64,000 nucleotides of DNA from Chloranthus sessilifolius (GCA_021018995.1 CM037585.1:66838646-66902645); one strand, 5' to 3'. Shown: positions 10,987 through 22,191, numbered from the stretch's first letter. The notes: generated by a model from the sequence alone, not told the origin. Program-made: numbers and translations.

Positions 10987-11760
10987 AACATCTTCAAAAT
11001 CTGTGGTTAAATCTTTACACTGTAAGAACTGTGGTAAAGTTTCTTCTACCAGTTCATCCAACAAATCAACAAGAAAGCATTCCTCAGAATTGAATTGAGG
11101 CTGAGTAACTGCATTGTAAACATTTAACTTTACCTTCATATTTCCAAAAGACACTTCCATAATACCAGACCTGTATTGAATGCAAGTATTGGCTGTAGCC
11201 AGGAATGGTCTCCCCAAAATGACTGGGATGGAAGTTCTGCTTTTTATGGGTTCCATATCTAATACCAAAAAATCAGCAGGGTAAAAAAACTTATCTACTC
11301 CTACCAATACATCCTCAATCACTCCAACTGGCTTTCTTTCAGATCTGTCTGCTAATTGTAACACCACATGAGTGGGTTTTAACTCTCCCAAACCTAGTTT
11401 CTCATATACAGAATATGGAAGCAGGTTGACACTATCACCAAAATCTAATAAAGCCTTTTCAATAGTATGTTCCCCAATAATGCAAGGGATTGTGGGGATT
11501 CCAGGATCTTGGAGTTTAAGAGGTGTGGCAATGGACAAAACCTGTTTAACTCTTTCCACAGCACAGACCTTCTTGGATAACTGGATCCTAGATTGTCTTT
11601 TGTGTGTGCAAATGTCCTTCAAAATTTTTACATAGGCTGGGACTTGCTTGATTGCATCAAGCAAAGGAAGATTTATCTTGACTTGCTTGAAAGTCTCCAT
11701 CATTTCGTCTATTTTTGTATTTTCTTTATCAAAAGGAGATGCAGATTTCATGGCATGGGG
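10984..11760 (-). CDS. Aspartic protease region of copy A
   Basis: Open frame of 255 codons in the gag frame, ended by TAG at 10984-10986. The retropepsin-like core is KALLDFGDSVNLLPYSVYEK at about residues 110-130. The more usual Athila form, seen in copy F, is DLGAS, so Ala is replaced by Asp here. Downstream VILGRPFLATAN is the second conserved strand with the flap-side LGRP. It would cleave the gag-pol polyprotein inside particles. Flanking breaks make it part of a non-functional polyprotein. Confidence 0.75.
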   Translation of the reverse strand, partial: PHAMKSASPFDKENTKIDEMMETFKQVKINLPLLDAIKQVPAYVKILKDICTHKRQSRIQLSKKVCAVERVKQVLSIATPLKLQDPGIPTIPCIIGEHTIEKALLDFGDSVNLLPYSVYEKLGLGELKPTHVVLQLADRSERKPVGVIEDVLVGVDKFFYPADFLVLDMEPIKSRTSIPVILGRPFLATANTCIQYRSGIMEVSFGNMKVKLNVYNAVTQPQFNSEECFLVDLLDELVEETLPQFLQCKDLTTDFEDV

Positions 11761-13443
11761 AAATGGTAAATGAGGAACTAGTCCTTCATTTTCAGCTTTA
11801 GAATCATCACCAAAATATTTTTGATTTTTTTTTTAAATTTTTTTGATTTTTCTGAGGTACGTCAACACCCCCAATGCTAACATCATGTTGCTCCTGCTGC
11901 ATGTTCCTAGCAGTTTCCTTATTTTTTTCTTCTTCTTTTTCTGTATCCACATTGTTATTTACAACTCTTCCACTTCTCAAAGTAGTGATTGCTTTTACTT
12001 CTTCATGTGAAATAGAAGCCTCTCCAACCATGAACTGTCCTTTGGGATTGTTCAAGGATTGACTGGGTAACCTACCTTCCTCTCTTTTGGCCAAAGCATT
12101 TGAAAGTTGACTCAATGTATCCTCAATCTTCTTTATACTCTGACAGTGAAAGTTTACAGTCTGAGTTAAAGATCCTAAATTCTGTAGTGAGGTTAGAACT
12201 TGGTCTTCAAAAGAAGGGGATCTGGAAGGAGGCTGAGTTGTGACAGATTGGTGCACAGGGTGTGCCATCTGTTGTGGAATGGGCTGCTGAAAATTAGGCT
12301 TGGTATAGAAATTCTGGTAAGGTCTATTTGGTGCTTTGGTTGCTACTGCTGTTGTGTTTGATAATTGCCCTGGCTCCACCTTAAATTGGGGTGCCCTCTC
12401 CATGCATATTCATTAGATTGCAACTGTCCAAACGATTGGGCAGCATGAGCTTGCTCCACCACTAGATCTGGGAACTGTGGTGCAGCTGGACATTGATCAT
12501 GGGAATGAGTAGGGGACTAGCATATCAGACATGCCTCCTCTACTCTAGCAACCAATGGATTTTTAAATGAGTCTATCAATCTATCAAACTTTGTGGTTAG
12601 ATTATCCATCTTCCTTTCCAACTCATTCAACTCATAAATCTTTCCCTTCGTAGTCTGCTGGTTGTTCAACCAAGTAGGATTCTCAATGTCTCTTGACAAA
12701 GATTCCTGTTGAGTTCAATTTTCACCAATAACTTCAAATAGGTCCCAGACCTCCTCAACTATTTTTTACAAATAGGTGCCACCACAAGAAGCATCTACCA
12801 TATTCTTACCCTTTTGATCAATTCCCTGATAGAAACTTTGAACAAGCTATCATTGGGGAACTTGATGATGAGGGCATTGCCTTAAAAGTTCCTTAAACCT
12901 TTCCCATGCTTCATAGAAAGTTTCAGTTGAGTGTTGAGAAAAAGAAACAATGCTTTGTCTCAACTGGCTGGTCTTAGACATAGGGAAGTATTTGGCTAAA
13001 AATTGACACTGCAAATCATTCCAAGAAGTAATACTATTTGGTGCCAACATGGACAGCCATGCTCTAGCTTTGTCCTTTAATGAAAAAGGAAAGAGCCTAA
13101 GCTTGGTTGCCTCTGGACCAAGTCCAGCTATGTTGAATGTGGTACAAAGAGACAAGAATTCATCCACATGCTTGTATGGATCTTCCTTACTCAAACCATG
13201 GAAGGAAGGAAGCATCTGGATAGTTGATGATTTGATTTCATAATTTCCTTCAACAGTAGGAAATTGAATGCAAAATGGGGAATTATATGCACAAGGTGCA
13301 AAGTAATCCCTCAAAAGTCTAGGTTGCTCACCCATAGTAGCAATCTCAGCAAAATTCTGTGATGTTTGTCTAGTTCTGAGTAGCCTTTCAACTTCTAAAT
13401 TCAGAGGGACAATCTCAGGATTGAGATTCCTCCTACCAAACAT
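11761..13443 (-). pseudogene. gag of copy A
   Basis: Starts at ATG 13443 (MFGRRNLNPEIVPLN; the same start as copy F at 53954). The capsid-like core includes SSTIQMLPSFHGLSKEDPY, KLRLFPFSLKDKARAWL and ETFYEAWERFKELLRQCP. A zinc-knuckle pattern C-x2-C-x4-H-x4-C follows at about 12480-12530. Stops in frame: TGA 12850, TAG 12847, TAA 12766, TGA 12715, TAG 12517 (inside the zinc knuckle). One frameshift near 12350 is undone by another near 11780. Would form the particle and bind genomic RNA. Confidence 0.75.
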
Positions 13444-13599
13444 ACAACATAGAAATAGAGAGAAAAACTTATGCGAAGCAAACCTTCAAAACTGAGTAGA
13501 TTCCAAGCTCAAATGTAACTGCACAGATTTAAACAACAGAACAGTTAGCACTGATGTAAAAATAAAAAAAAATTAGGTCTACCAATTTTAAAATCTATT

Positions 13600-13616
13600 C
13601 CCCGGCAGCGGCACCA
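13600..13616 (-). other. Primer binding site of copy A
   Basis: Minus strand TGGTGCCGCTGCCGGGG, seven bases inside the LTR end. The usual Athila form has TGGCGCC; one C-to-T change is present. From established knowledge such sites match the 3' end of a tRNA (tRNA-Asp is usually named for Athila). Confidence 0.8.
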
Positions 13617-13622
13617 AAAACT

Positions 13623-14748
13623 TGTTGTTGATTCTAAGTGTGCATGATTTATTTGTATTTTGAAAACCGATTTGCAAATGATGAATTATACTGAATTTGG
13701 AAAACTAAAAAGAATAAAGAAATATCAGCACAGAGAGAAGTTAATTAGCCTGCAAGATTAGGGCCAATTGTAGCAAGTTTTAAATATAAGTGAGTAAAAG
13801 ATCGTCCACAGGGAATTGATTTAAAATGTAAGATAAACCTCCAGATCTGAGCTACCAAATCTGACCTCTGATCCTATCTACAAAGCAAATAAGATGAGAG
13901 TTTGAATTTGTCACATTAAATAAATTATCTACAAGTAAAATTTCAACTAAGTGATCCAGATCTGAGTGAGGAAATTGATGCAAAATTAATAAGAATGGAG
14001 AACTATCAGCTAACTCAAGCTTAGTAATTGATTACAGAATGAGGAATAGTGTAACTCTTTTGAAAAGTATCAAATCTTCATCTGGCTACCAGCTCAGATG
14101 TAAGAGAAAATAATCCAATTCAAGGCTTAGGATTGAGTTGAACTTATGGCTATGATCTGTCCACTGTCATGGACACAGATCATCCAATAATTTTCTTCTT
14201 CAATTCAAAGTCTTGATTTAGAACAAAGGCACCACTACAAATGCTGTAAGAACCAGGTTGCAAACACAGATTCCCACAGGGATAGTGAATTAAGGGAAAT
14301 TACTTAAAAACAGCCAATCTAAAGGAGTCTAATGAGTGAAGAGATCACAATGAACCCTCAACATGAATCCGATTGAGAACGTACTGATGAAAGTAACCTT
14401 TTCAAATCCACCATTACAATTACAAAGCACAGCTTACAACAGCTCTCAAATTTGTAGTCTTGAATATAATTCTCACTTGAGTTTACACAAGTATCTCACA
14501 GTTCTCAGTTACAGACAAAAGCTAGGCTATTACAGAGGTTTCAGACAAGCTATCTTGATCTGAATTTGAAATGGAGCAGTAGGAATGAAAGTCAAATTCT
14601 AGATACCCAAATTGGGCAAATAGTTCGTCTATTTATAGTTTTCCCCAAGTCCATTTCAGATGTGCATTAACCAATCAGAATTGGTTAGATCGATATCAGC
14701 CAATAGGAGTCGAGCACAAGGATCCAGATCTGTTTTGGCCAATCAGAT
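13623..14748 (-). repeat. 5' LTR of copy A, truncated in U3
   Basis: Starts (low side) TGTTGTTGATTCTAAG, matching 980 onward. TATA box at 14632-14637 (minus). Homology to the other LTR stops near 14748, where sequence switches to the U5 half of a plus-strand LTR. The outer U3, including the CTTTTCGAA array, is missing, so this copy has lost most of its own promoter. Confidence 0.8.
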
Positions 14749-15193
14749 CTGCAGCTGTGCTTATGGCCAGTTGAGGGAATTGTGTACTTTGAACCTCTGT
14801 AGCCTAATTAATTGAATCTGATTTTAGTGAAAGCCAATCTCCAAGCTACTCTTCTCCATTTTCTACTTTTTACCTCTTTCTTCTACAAGATCTAAGATCC
14901 TAAACTCGATCACAGTTAGCCTATGTTTAGTTTTAGCTTAGCTTAAGTGACAATCCATTTTAAACCTCTCCCCTGTCTTTTAGTTAACGTAGCACTAGTT
15001 AGGGTGCCAGATCTAATACAGATTTTTTTATCATATTTTTAAACTAACCTCCTTGTGGACATTCCCTTACTCACCATCTTTATAAAAATTACTACAATAG
15101 ATCCTGATTACTTGCAGGTCTTTGTGAGTGTGTTCTGCCTAGTTTTATTGATGATTTTAGACCCTCATTTGAGCGAAGGCAAACACTCCAACA
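14749..15193 (+). repeat. LTR fragment (R/U5 side), probably rest of E0 LTR
   Basis: Plus-strand LTR end, 'aaacactccaaca' directly before a PBS. It is similar to 17500-17900 in the complete LTR G (shared 'gcagctgtgcttat', 'ttgaggga', 'ccagatct', 'cttgcaggtct'-like stretches). The left part has been lost at the junction with copy A. With 724-979 it probably made one LTR into which A inserted. Confidence 0.55.
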
Positions 15194-15354
15194 AGTTTTT
15201 GGCGCCATTGCCAGAGATCACCTCGGGGTATAAAAGGCTTGGTGCATGTGCTAAATGCATCCGTGTTCCCTACGGAAGTGGCAATTAATTTCATAAGTTA
15301 CTTGTTTTAAAATTAACTTTGCTCGAGGACTATCAAAGGTTAGGTTTGGGGGTG
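15194..15354 (+). mobile_element. PBS fused to 3' end: internally deleted element
   Basis: PBS 'tggcgccattgccag' (15200-15214) runs straight into the conserved pre-LTR block ('gatcacctcggggtataaaag' at about 15216, 'gctaaatgcatccgtg') and a purine tract 'taggtttgggggtg' before the next LTR at 15355. All coding sequence of this Athila copy is deleted: LTR, 160 bp, LTR. The break lies within a few bases of the PBS. Confidence 0.7.
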
Positions 15355-16113
15355 TGTTGAGCACTGAATTATACCACTTTCTACCCCTTAACCTGACCTA
15401 TGATGGACCTTTGAGCATGTTAATAATGTCTTTTAAGTGTGTTTTAACAGATAACAGCAAAATAAGAGCTTAATGTTGCAATCCATGCTTTTGAAGCCAA
15501 GAAGAAGGAATTTTGTATTTAGCAGTGGAGCTGATGGATTTATTGAAAAGGCACCATGGTGGTTCACACCATTGGGGCTTTTTAGCATGCTTTGGGGGCC
15601 TTTGAAGACCTGCTGAGAGAGAGTGGTGAAGCCCTAGTTTTATGGACTGCTGCTGCAACGAATTGAGCAAACCAGCAATTCAGCAATTTATATACTCAAC
15701 AGTGCAGCAGTTCAAGTGGCACTTGTGTAGCGTTGGTTAAAGCAATCTTTGAAGCATAAGAGCAGCTGATACCATTAAAGATGTGAGCACTTTAGTGCTG
15801 ATGCACCAAGCCATAAAACTACAAAGCCAGCATGCATAGCTGCCTTGAAGAACTCGAACAGTTGGCTGAAGTGTCACTTTCTTTGCACTCAGGTTTTTTG
15901 TCAACCATAACCTTCAAGCAGTTTTATTGCTGGAAAATGAGCAACATTAGTAGCACAACTGCTGTATTTGAAGGACTGGAGAAGATGTCAAAGCTGGAAT
16001 GTGGATTGTAGAGTTGTTATGTGCTGAAAATAGACTTCACAAGGGGTTGTTTTGAACCCCACGAGCTGGTATGTGCTGAAATCAAGCTACAGTACTGAAA
16101 AAAGGCTAAAATT

Positions 16114-16470
16114 GAACCTGTTGCAACCTATCGAATGGATGTTTGAACCTGTCGCAACCTATTGAATGGTTATTTGAACCTGTCGCAACCTATCGAATGG
16201 TTGTTTGAACCTGTCGCAACCTATCGAATGATTGTTTGAACCTGTCGAGAACCTGTCGAGAGGTTCTGATGCTGAAAATGAACCTATCGAGCATCCTGTT
16301 GAATGGTTGAATGAACGTATCGAGATCCTGTTGAATGCACACCTGAAGCCCATCCAACCTATCGAATAGACGCCTGAACCTATCGAGAACAAAGTTCTGA
16401 AGCTCCAACCTATCGAATAGATGCCTGAATCTATCGAGATCGAAGTTCTCAAGCTCCAACCTATCGAAGC
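16114..16470 (+). promoter_or_regulatory. Phased CTATCGAA/CCTGTCGC array in U3 of G
   Basis: Starts of 'gaacctg' at 16114, 16145, 16176, 16207 and 16238 are exactly 31 bp apart. Each unit holds two CG cores 10 bp apart (cctgtcg ... ctatcga). A second set, 'ccaacctatcga', starts at 16354, 16405 and 16456, exactly 51 bp apart. Related CTATCGA motifs fill the LTR fragment at 42410-42800. Regulatory role inferred. Confidence 0.55.
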
Positions 16471-16781
16471 ACGGGTTCCAACCATTTATTTCACACTTTA
16501 GGGACATTTTGGGGATTCCAATGCTTTTGGGGCACACATCCCAATGTCCCACACATCTCAGGGATTTATCTCGGGTTCCATTAGCAAATATCTGTGGCTG
16601 GTAGGGGCATTTTTGAGAGCTGTAAAAATACATCAGCTGGGCACAAACTTCTGCACATGGGACAACAGTCCACATGTGATTTTCCTTGGCTGAAATGAAG
16701 ACACCTCAGCTGTGCATAACAGAACTGAGTCCTCTACTCTCTGATTGGCTGCAACTCAAGGCACATGGATCGATGCATATG

Positions 16782-16789
16782 TATAAATA
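16782..16789 (+). promoter_or_regulatory. TATA box in LTR G
   Basis: TATAAATA downstream of the U3 array; the start of transcription should lie shortly after. Confidence 0.55.
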
Positions 16790-17946
16790 CCCATCTATTC
16801 TGTTGTTTTTCTTCAGCAAGAAAAGTAGGAACAAAGGAATAGCCTTAGTTCTCCTTAGCTCATTTAGGTTTAGCTTAGGTTTTTATTTTCTTTTTTCTCT
16901 TCCCCCTTTCTCTCTCTAATCCAGCCTATTGGATTAGATCTAGATAGCAGCTCATATCTATTTTATAATTGTAATTTCGGTATGAAGAAATGTGGATCGA
17001 TGCACAGACTACAGATTTGGGAACAAGTTTATTGTAAGTGGTTTTGTTTGAAGCAATAAATTGTCATTTTTAAAGCTTAGTTAGCTCTAAAGATCTTGTG
17101 GTCCCATTAGATTCTCGATTGGATTTGTGTAGAGGAGTTTGTTAATTAGCTCACCCACTTAACTGGTAGATCTCTTGATGACCACCCAATCTCCCTGGGT
17201 TTGACATGCCTGTGATTCCCTAAGTCTGTGACCTTGGAATTGTAGCATCTGTAGTGATTTTAATTGTTCTGATTGATGCTTTAGCTTTGGAGGAGATCCC
17301 TAGGATGGTCTGTGACCATTAAAGTGGACAAATCATAACCTTAAGATTAGTCCAAGCTCGGGCTCCAATTAGATTCGTCTGCTACAAATCCATGGATTTG
17401 ATAAAGTCTATAGAATGGTCTGTGACCATTAAAGTGGGCAGATCATAGCCTTAAGACCAGGTGGATCTTATGATTTGGAGTGGAGCCTTCTACCCTGCAG
17501 CTGTGCTTATAGCCAATTGAGGGATGGTTGCATATCCTCAGATCTTGATCTGTTTTGCAATAAGAACCAGGTCCTGGCTACATATTTCTCACCATTTGAT
17601 CTTTATTTGTCCATCCATCTTCCTCCATCTTTTAGTTCAGTTTTATTTCAGTTTTGTAAAATTAGATCTAGTGACACAGAAAAACTCTCTTTCTTTTTCT
17701 TGTTTTCATAGAATTGCCAGATCTGTAGCAAGATCTGGAGGTCTACTATACACCTTCTAGGTTTAGATCACTACTCCCTATGAGACAAACTCTTACTTAT
17801 TAAAACTTGCTACAAAGGACCCTGTATCTTACAGGTCTAAGATATTTTAGATGTGCTGAATTCACCCTCTATTTTACTTTGATTTTATTTCCTTTCTTTT
17901 CATTACACAAAAATCAGCACATTGAAAATCCCACAAAACTAATACA

Positions 17947-18047
17947 CATGCCAAGTATAAGTTAGACCCACCTCGGGCTCTGAACTTCTAGATACTGTAG
18001 CTATGCTTGGCGTGTGTAATACACACGCCAGGCTTAGCTATAGTAAC
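17947..18047 (+). mobile_element. Left fragment of Tat element C
   Basis: About 100 bp between LTR G and copy B. It carries a near-perfect inverted repeat at 18005-18033 (arms tggcgtgtgt/acacacgcca, 3-bp centre). The same type of dyad is found four times in the leader of element C (35995-36159), and the sequence continues across copy B at 34191. So it probably belongs to C, whose LTR start I cannot place. Confidence 0.5.
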
Positions 18048-19046
18048 TGTTGTATTGCTTACCTTGAAATTATTAAAGGGTTAAAAACAACAAACTAACT
18101 AGTGAAAAAAATTATAGCAAGAAGGAACCAAAGGTAAGGCAACCAGACCTGCAAGAACCAGGGTTGTTATAGCAAGCTTTAAAGGGGTAAGTAAGGGTAT
18201 GTCTAAAGGGAAATGTGGTTCAAAATGTGATAAATCTCTAGATCTAGAACAGATCTGACACTCTATCCTATCCTAATTTAAACTAAGGCAAGAGAGGAAA
18301 GAGGAGAGGCTTTAGGGATTGTCACTTTACTAAAAACTACAGAAAAAATGTAAGATGCAAATGATCCATAATTGATTAAAACACAGATTTAAAAAGATGG
18401 AGAAAAGGATTAAAATCAAAAGGGGGAGAATAGCAGCTAGGGATTTTGGTCTTCACTGAAAATTGGTTCGTTCAGAGGCAAAGCAAGAGATTGATTTACA
18501 AGTCTCCTTCAGCTGGCTACAAGCTCAGATGCAAGGTATAAGAATCTAACCTAGACCAGGGAATTGGATTGATCTTAAGGCTATGATCTGTCCACTTTAA
18601 TGGTCACAAATCATCCTAGGGATTTCCTCCAATTCAAGGGTGTTGATCAGAACAATTAAATCATTGCAGATGCTGTGGATGCAAGGCTACAAGCTCAGGC
18701 ATCCACAGGGATATTCAATCTAGGGAAATCAAATGGCAATCAAGAGATCTGTAGATCAAATTTAACTTTACAACCAATAATTACTAATTCAATACAAACT
18801 GACAGTACATTATTCTCAGATCTATAATCTGTGCAACATCTAATCCCATACAAAGCCTTGAACCTCTTAATTTATGGCTCTCAACCTCACCCTAGCTACT
18901 AAAAGTGTTTAGCCAATCATGGTTGGACTAAAGAGAGAATGGGGAAGAAGGAAGAGGGATGAAATTTTTGAAGGGAAAGGGGAATTTTGAATTTGGCCTG
19001 AGCTCTCTCAATTTCTGAATGGTTCTTCAATGAAACTTCTCTTCAA

Positions 19047-19052
19047 TTTATA
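19047..19052 (-). promoter_or_regulatory. TATA box in 3' LTR of B
   Basis: Minus strand CTATAAATTG. The matching site of the 5' LTR (about 32894) reads TCTAAATTG, so the promoter copy that would drive this element has lost its box. Confidence 0.5.
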
Positions 19053-19329
19053 GTCTTCCCCTCTGTCCTTAGATCTGTTTCAGCCAATCAGAGTTCAAGG
19101 GAATAATTCTGTTATTCTGAGTTGTTGATGTGGCTGATTTTGTTTATAGAAACTCCCTCCAATTGGTTCAAACTAGACAAGTACATGTGAGGTGGTTAGA
19201 GGGTTCCCATTCGTGCCCATATGTATTCCAAAAATACCCCCAAGGGTTGTTAACATGCCTCAAAATGTGTGCACAGAGCACTGAAGTGAGCTGCTGATGT
19301 GGCTGGAACTGAGAAGTTCCCAAATCGTG

Positions 19330-19930
19330 CTTTTAGAGGTTCAGAGAACCTCTCGACAGGTTTTGAGTCTCAGTTGTGCTCCAGTCGATAGGTTAGATAT
19401 GGCCTTTGACGGGTTACTTTTAAATATCGACAAGATCTTTTGACTGTTCGACAGGATGATGCAATGCTAGACTGCTGTCCTAGCTCTAGCCATCCTCTCG
19501 ATAGGTTATAATTCAACCTCTCGGTATCTTATACAACTCCAGGTGAGTCTTCGACAGGTTCTGTTATACTTTTTGATAGGTTGGAGGCGCTTCTCGACAG
19601 GTTGAAATATCCTCTCAACAACTTCAGGTATCCTCTTGACATGTAGGTGGAACCTCGTGAGAATGAATGAATCTCCAGGTGACCTCTCGACAGGTTGCAA
19701 CACACTAATCGACAGGTTCTTCTACTGTAGCTTAATCCTTTTGACAGGTTCTGTCAACCTCTTGACAACTTTGCTTTTTCACCTCAGTACCACTCGACAG
19801 GTTGAAACACAGCTTTAGAACCTCTCGACAGGTTGCCTTCTTCAGCTTTAACTGCTCGACAGGTCTTAGAACCTCTCGATATCTTCATATTTCAGCACAC
19901 AGACCTGTCGACAGGTTGGATTAACCACTG
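19330..19930 (-). promoter_or_regulatory. CTCGACAGG array in U3 of B (3' LTR)
   Basis: More than a dozen variants of cctctcgacaggtt over 600 bp. The regular part has copies at 19790 and 19821, 31 bp apart. The same motif fills the 5' LTR (33170-33835) and the spacer before ORF2 (25250-25735). Confidence 0.5.
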
Positions 19931-21879
19931 ACATGTCTTGTTCTTTGCTACGACAATTGGCACACAGTTTTGGGGTGATGTCCTTCATCTGTCCAGCACA
20001 CAGTAGCCTCTTGAGGGGTTCAATCTTCATCCAATGCATCTGCTCTTGCTCCCATGTGTGCCTAGTTGGACACATGCCCTTCCTATAGACCTCAGAGGCT
20101 CTGTGAATTGCTTGATTGGCTGGCCTTTTGGGCTGCCTGAGCACATGTTGAGGCAGCAAGTCTCTTCTGTGGCATTGTTAGATGGATGTTTGCACTGTGA
20201 CTGTAATTTATTACTTAACTACAAAACACACTCCAGACATATTATTAGTCAACTCAAAGGTCCATCAAAGGTTAGGTTAGGAGGTGAAAAATGGTATTTT
20301 TCACTGATTAACACACCTCCAAACCTAAGCTTTGCTAGTCCCTAAGCAAAGGAGAAATTAAAAGAAAAATATTGAAAATAGAAAATGCCACTTTTGTAGG
20401 GAGCACAAATGCATTTAGCATATGTATCAAGCCTTTTAAACCCCTAGGTGATCCCTAGTGGAGGAGTGAAGTTTCCTGAGGGTTTTCAGTGAAGTTACCC
20501 ACAAACTTCCATTTGAACATGATTAAACCAAGTGCAAACAGTTGCAAGTTAGGTCCCAATAAATTCAGCTTTATTCCATACCTTACCCTTTTGACTTTAG
20601 AAGTTTCAAACAGTAAATGTAAACAAATTTAATACCTAAATCCCTTTTCAAACTCAATAAAACTAATCTTAAATCATCAAGGGAATGCTATGGGCATAAC
20701 AATATATATTTCACCACTAATTTAAGAATTAGGTTCAAATAATGCCTAAATAGTCCAATTTCAGACCCAATTATCGCACAGGCGTACTCTTACAAATGAT
20801 TGCAAAGGTGTATTATTTCACACAGCTCAAGAGCAGTTACAACCCTCAAATAGGACTATAAGCATGAGCATAGGCAGTGCTCTAGTTCTTGAAATCTTCT
20901 AACTCTCTTCACCATAGATTACACAACTCCTTATCTCCACATGACAACTCAATCAATTTCAGATCAGCAAGGTTTTTTTATTGGGTTGTTATATGGCTTA
21001 TGGGTGAGGTTTATAAGGACAAAGGGGTAAAGAGAGATTCCAAATTGCAAAATCAATAAAGTTAAGGAGGTGGTCCTAACAACACCTTCTTCATCTTAGC
21101 ACAATCTTCATCTTCTTTAAATTTTTAGATTTGAAGTGATTAGTTTATAATCTTCTTTTCAATTTTTCAATGAAGTGACTTCTCTTTCTCTTTTTGTTTT
21201 GTTTTTTCTATTTTTTTTTTTGTATTCTTTTCTTTTTTATTTTTCTCAATTATTTATTTATGGGCTGGAATGCCACAACTCTACAACTGAACACTGTTTT
21301 TCTTAGATTTTCTCCCTTTTTCTTCCACCAAATATCAAATCTTACTCCTCTAACCTCACTCCTCCCTTTACATTCTGAATTCTTAGATTGAGGGTGAACT
21401 AAAACAGGTCAAGAGGTTTAGGAAAAAAAATATTTAGGTTTTTGTCAAAGAAGAATAGAATTTTTCAGGTTCAAATGGTGTATACAAAGGCAGTTGAAAG
21501 GGTATGGATTTTTAGCTCAAACTGTCCAAGAGATGGCCTTACATCATGTATTTAATGTCACGAGTTCTGTCAATTTATCTCAACTTGGAGTGCATAACTT
21601 CTAGTGAAAGAAAGCAGGTTCAAACAGTCCTTAGAGCAGAAAGATTTTGCCAAAATACACTTCAAAAGAAATTTTCACAGGCCCAACTCTCACTGGGTCT
21701 AGTCTTCCTTAGGACTCTCAAGACATGCTCTTTCTTTTTCTCTCCTTAATGGTTCACTATACACTGAAATAGTCTACCATACATTTTTAAATCTTCCTTT
21801 TTCAAAATTGCTTAGTTTGAAATTCTGCTAAATTTGTTTTGATCTCATTCATACCATTGCACTTGGCTTAATTATCTCA

Positions 21880-21882
<3 letters not shown>

Positions 21883-21912
<30 letters not shown>
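21883..21912. repeat. (TA)15 microsatellite
   Basis: Thirty bases of pure TA in the 3' untranslated region of copy B, likely grown after insertion by slippage. Confidence 0.9.
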
Positions 21913-21917
<5 letters not shown>

Positions 21918-21930
21918 AATTACCCTTTTA

Positions 21931-21966
21931 TACCCCCAAACTTATGAGGAATAATGTCCTCACTGC
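21931..21966 (-). other. Second polypurine-like tract with hairpin, B
   Basis: Minus strand AGTGAGGACATTATTCCTCA followed by TAAGTTTGGGGGTA. Arms TGAGGA/TCCTCA as in A, D and F. Confidence 0.45.
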
Positions 21967-22191
21967 TTCGAAAGTATAACAAAAGGCAACAGTAGGGTAA
22001 AAGTAAAATGAAACTATACAAAGTAAGAGATACATGAGCAACAAAGATATATACAATTTACACAGAAAAGGAACATTTCATTAAAATGGACAGTATACAA
22101 AAGGAGTATAGAGATGACAAAATGAAAAATGAAAACTATATACAACCAAACTAGCTAGGACTACAGAAGCTAAACACAAACTACTCTACAC

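Larger units (their letters stand above)
980..14748 (-). mobile_element. Athila-type Ty3/gypsy copy A
   Basis: Minus-strand element in the order 5' LTR (13623-14748, U3 lost), PBS (13600-13616), gag-protease-RT-RNaseH-integrase (13443-7922), spacer, ORF2 (7040-4668), 3' untranslated region, 3' LTR (980-2891). The Athila call rests on the TGGTGCCGCTGCCGGGG primer site, the protease D-x-G motif in a single gag-pol frame, and an additional gene after integrase. The two LTRs differ at only a few positions per hundred in the stretch I compared, so insertion was fairly recent. Same family as copy F, judged from CTTTTCGAA arrays and from gag and ORF2 similarity. Confidence 0.85.
15355..17946 (+). 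repeat. Complete LTR G (Athila type)
   Basis: Starts TGTTGAGCACTGAATTATACC after a purine tract and ends near 'ctaataca' (17946, end uncertain by a few bases). About 2.6 kb. U3 holds a repeat array (16114-16470) and a TATA box (16782-16789); U5-like sequence with 'gccagatctgtagcaagatctgg' follows. Several small frames inside (for example near 16190-16485) are translations of the repeats and not genes. Confidence 0.7.
18048..20313 (-). repeat. 3' LTR of copy B
   Basis: 2266 bp, minus-strand start TGTTAATCAGTGAAAAATACC at 20313, end at 18048. Contains the CCTCTCGACAGG array (19330-19930) and a TATA box (19047-19052, minus). Confidence 0.85.
20314..22191 (-). other. 3' untranslated region of copy B
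   Basis: No gene seen in 1.9 kb. A purine tract abuts the LTR (minus strand of 20314-20330, AGGTTTGGAGGTG). The conserved pre-LTR block is at 20410-20515 and another shared block at 20890-20960. A (TA)15 microsatellite lies at 21883-21912. The second purine tract with hairpin is at 21931-21966, next to the ORF2 end. Layout matches copies A, D and F. Confidence 0.6.

Noticed and set aside
11807-11830. Programmed frameshift between gag and protease in A
   Set aside because: A poly-A/T run with indel, in a copy already full of stops; gag and protease share one frame otherwise, and B and F do not show a common slip site.
16114-16260. 31-bp regular repeats looking like a CRISPR array
   Set aside because: Units are directly adjacent without unique spacers, in a plant LTR with TATA box; they are tandem enhancer-like repeats.
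16190-16675. 161-codon minus-strand frame with repeated FDRL words
   Set aside because: Direct translation of the LTR G repeats.
18005-18033. Possible microRNA precursor
   Set aside because: Arms of only about 10 bp; too short for a plant precursor without other pairing.
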